This document shows, one piece after another, positions 24,279-24,961 of a stretch of DNA of 24,961 bases. A program made the translations under genes and the position numbers. Every line of letters starts with the position of its first letter. The stretch's first letter is position 1. The stretch is from an uncultured Clostridium sp. Lineage in GTDB: Bacteria; Bacillota; Clostridia; TANB77; CAG-508. Where the stretch lies: the NCBI GenBank assembly GCA_950059165.1, contig CATLUC010000006.1, positions 1 through 24,961 on the forward strand. Reading direction: 5' to 3'. A model generated the notes under the pieces. It saw nothing but the letters and a program-made list of their open reading frames with translations, was not told the DNA's origin and did not search any database.

Positions 24279-24961
24279 TTATTTTATGGGCTCTTTTGCT
24301 GGCATTCCTGCTTTTCTTGGATATTTTAAAGGTGTTTGTTTTATCTTCTTAATTATTACCAAACTTCTTCCCATGTCACTTTGTGGCAATTCAAATTTTT
24401 CTATTTTTTCTAATTTTCCACCAAGAACAAGAATGCTTTTTTTGCCTTGTTCTAGTTCTTCTTCTATTTCCGGACCTTTCATACTAATAGTATATCCGTT
24501 TATAGTAACTAATGGTAATAAGTATTCTTCTAGTGTTGCAAGATTTGCCACTGCTCTTGATATTGCATAATTATATTGTTCTCTATTTTTCTTATTTTGT
24601 CCAAATTCTTCTGCCCTTCCATGTATAGTTTCTATTTTTGTTAGTTTTAGTTTTTCTATTACTTCATTTAAAAAGTTAATTCTTTTATTTAAAGAATCTA
24701 ATAATGTTATTTCTATATCTTCTCTAATTATTTTTAGTGGTATTCCTGGAAAACCTGCTCCTGTCCCTACATCAACAACTTTTGCATTTTCTTTGATTTG
24801 CTTACTAATTGTTATTGAATCTATAAAGTGTTTTAAAATTATTTCTTTTGGGTCTGTTATTGCTGTTAGGTTTATTTTTTCATTCCATTCTAATAATAGT
24901 TCCATATATGTATAAAATTTATCAATTTGTTCTTTTTGCAACTTTATTTTTATTTCTTCAC
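24279..24961 (-). CDS. rsmG: 16S rRNA (guanine-N7)-methyltransferase RsmG, 5' end beyond window
   Basis: RsmG methylates a guanine of 16S rRNA using SAM. The SAM-binding motif VDVGTGAGFPGIPL, the LLLEWNEKINLTAI N-terminal signature, SRAVANL and the C-terminal SLVIIKK segment identify it. A TTG at 24941 is possible as a start, but the frame stays open to the window edge and the family has a longer N-terminus, so the true start probably lies outside. It is the usual upstream neighbour of parA in Firmicutes. No clear terminator follows its stop; the outer repeat arm at 24260-24273 lies there. Confidence 0.93.
   Translation of the reverse strand, partial: EEIKIKLQKEQIDKFYTYMELLLEWNEKINLTAITDPKEIILKHFIDSITISKQIKENAKVVDVGTGAGFPGIPLKIIREDIEITLLDSLNKRINFLNEVIEKLKLTKIETIHGRAEEFGQNKKNREQYNYAISRAVANLATLEEYLLPLVTINGYTISMKGPEIEEELEQGKKSILVLGGKLEKIEKFELPQSDMGRSLVIIKKIKQTPLKYPRKAGMPAKEPIK

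Noticed and set aside
22000..24961. parS sites near parAB
   Set aside because: No GTTTCACGTGAAAC-like 16-mer was noticed in the window.

Overview
The window is AT-rich and looks like the chromosome of an anaerobic Clostridia-type Firmicute. The evidence is strong GGAGG ribosome binding sites, rho-independent terminators everywhere, encoded tRNA CCA ends, a 2-hydroxyacyl-CoA dehydratase-type activase, and the rsmG-parA-parB-DUF4446 order typical of this group's origin region. I cannot name the species.

Layout, left to right. On the + strand, 244-4602 is a giant CoA-dehydratase activase with its own promoter and terminator, and 4738-5172 is a small membrane-anchored orphan of foreign-looking codon use. 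Everything after that is on the - strand except a probable 6S-like RNA. A patatin-like phospholipase lies at 5188-6040. A type IV secretion-like cluster runs from 20136 down to 6148. In transcription order it holds a pilin-like protein with a long N-terminal ectodomain, two short VirB2-like pilins, a PrgI/VirB3-like protein, a membrane-anchored VirB4/TraC-N-like protein, the VirB4 ATPase, a VirB6/TrbL-like channel protein, a VirB8-like NTF2-fold protein, a three-domain peptidoglycan hydrolase (amidase, tail-lysozyme, NlpC/P60), and a second NTF2-like membrane protein. No relaxase and no VirD4 coupling protein are visible. Next come an AbiEii-type toxin-antitoxin pair between two copies of a stem-loop, two tRNA-Ser genes, DUF4446, ParB, ParA, an ncRNA candidate, and RsmG running off the right edge.

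The main discovery candidate is a decoding signal. Four unrelated genes (patatin, peptidoglycan hydrolase, VirB6-like protein, one pilin) are each split by a +1 frame change. At all four breaks the zero-frame codon is CGG, and skipping its C restores the frame and gives a glycine (CGGN read as GGN). My manual scan of the other native genes, about 7,500 codons in all, found no in-frame CGG; all other CGG trinucleotides there are out of frame. The only genes-as-usual use of CGG is twice in the foreign-looking 144-codon gene. In two cases the restored glycine is one the family demands: the last G of the patatin GxSxG elbow, and the glycine conserved in the neighbouring pilin. This suggests CGG is unassigned or hungry in this organism and is used as a +1 frameshift or four-base Gly codon, with three of the four sites in the secretion system.

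Transcription appears modular. A near-consensus promoter precedes the secretion cluster, an internal promoter serves the last pilin, two terminators follow that pilin, and a probable promoter restarts the machine genes.
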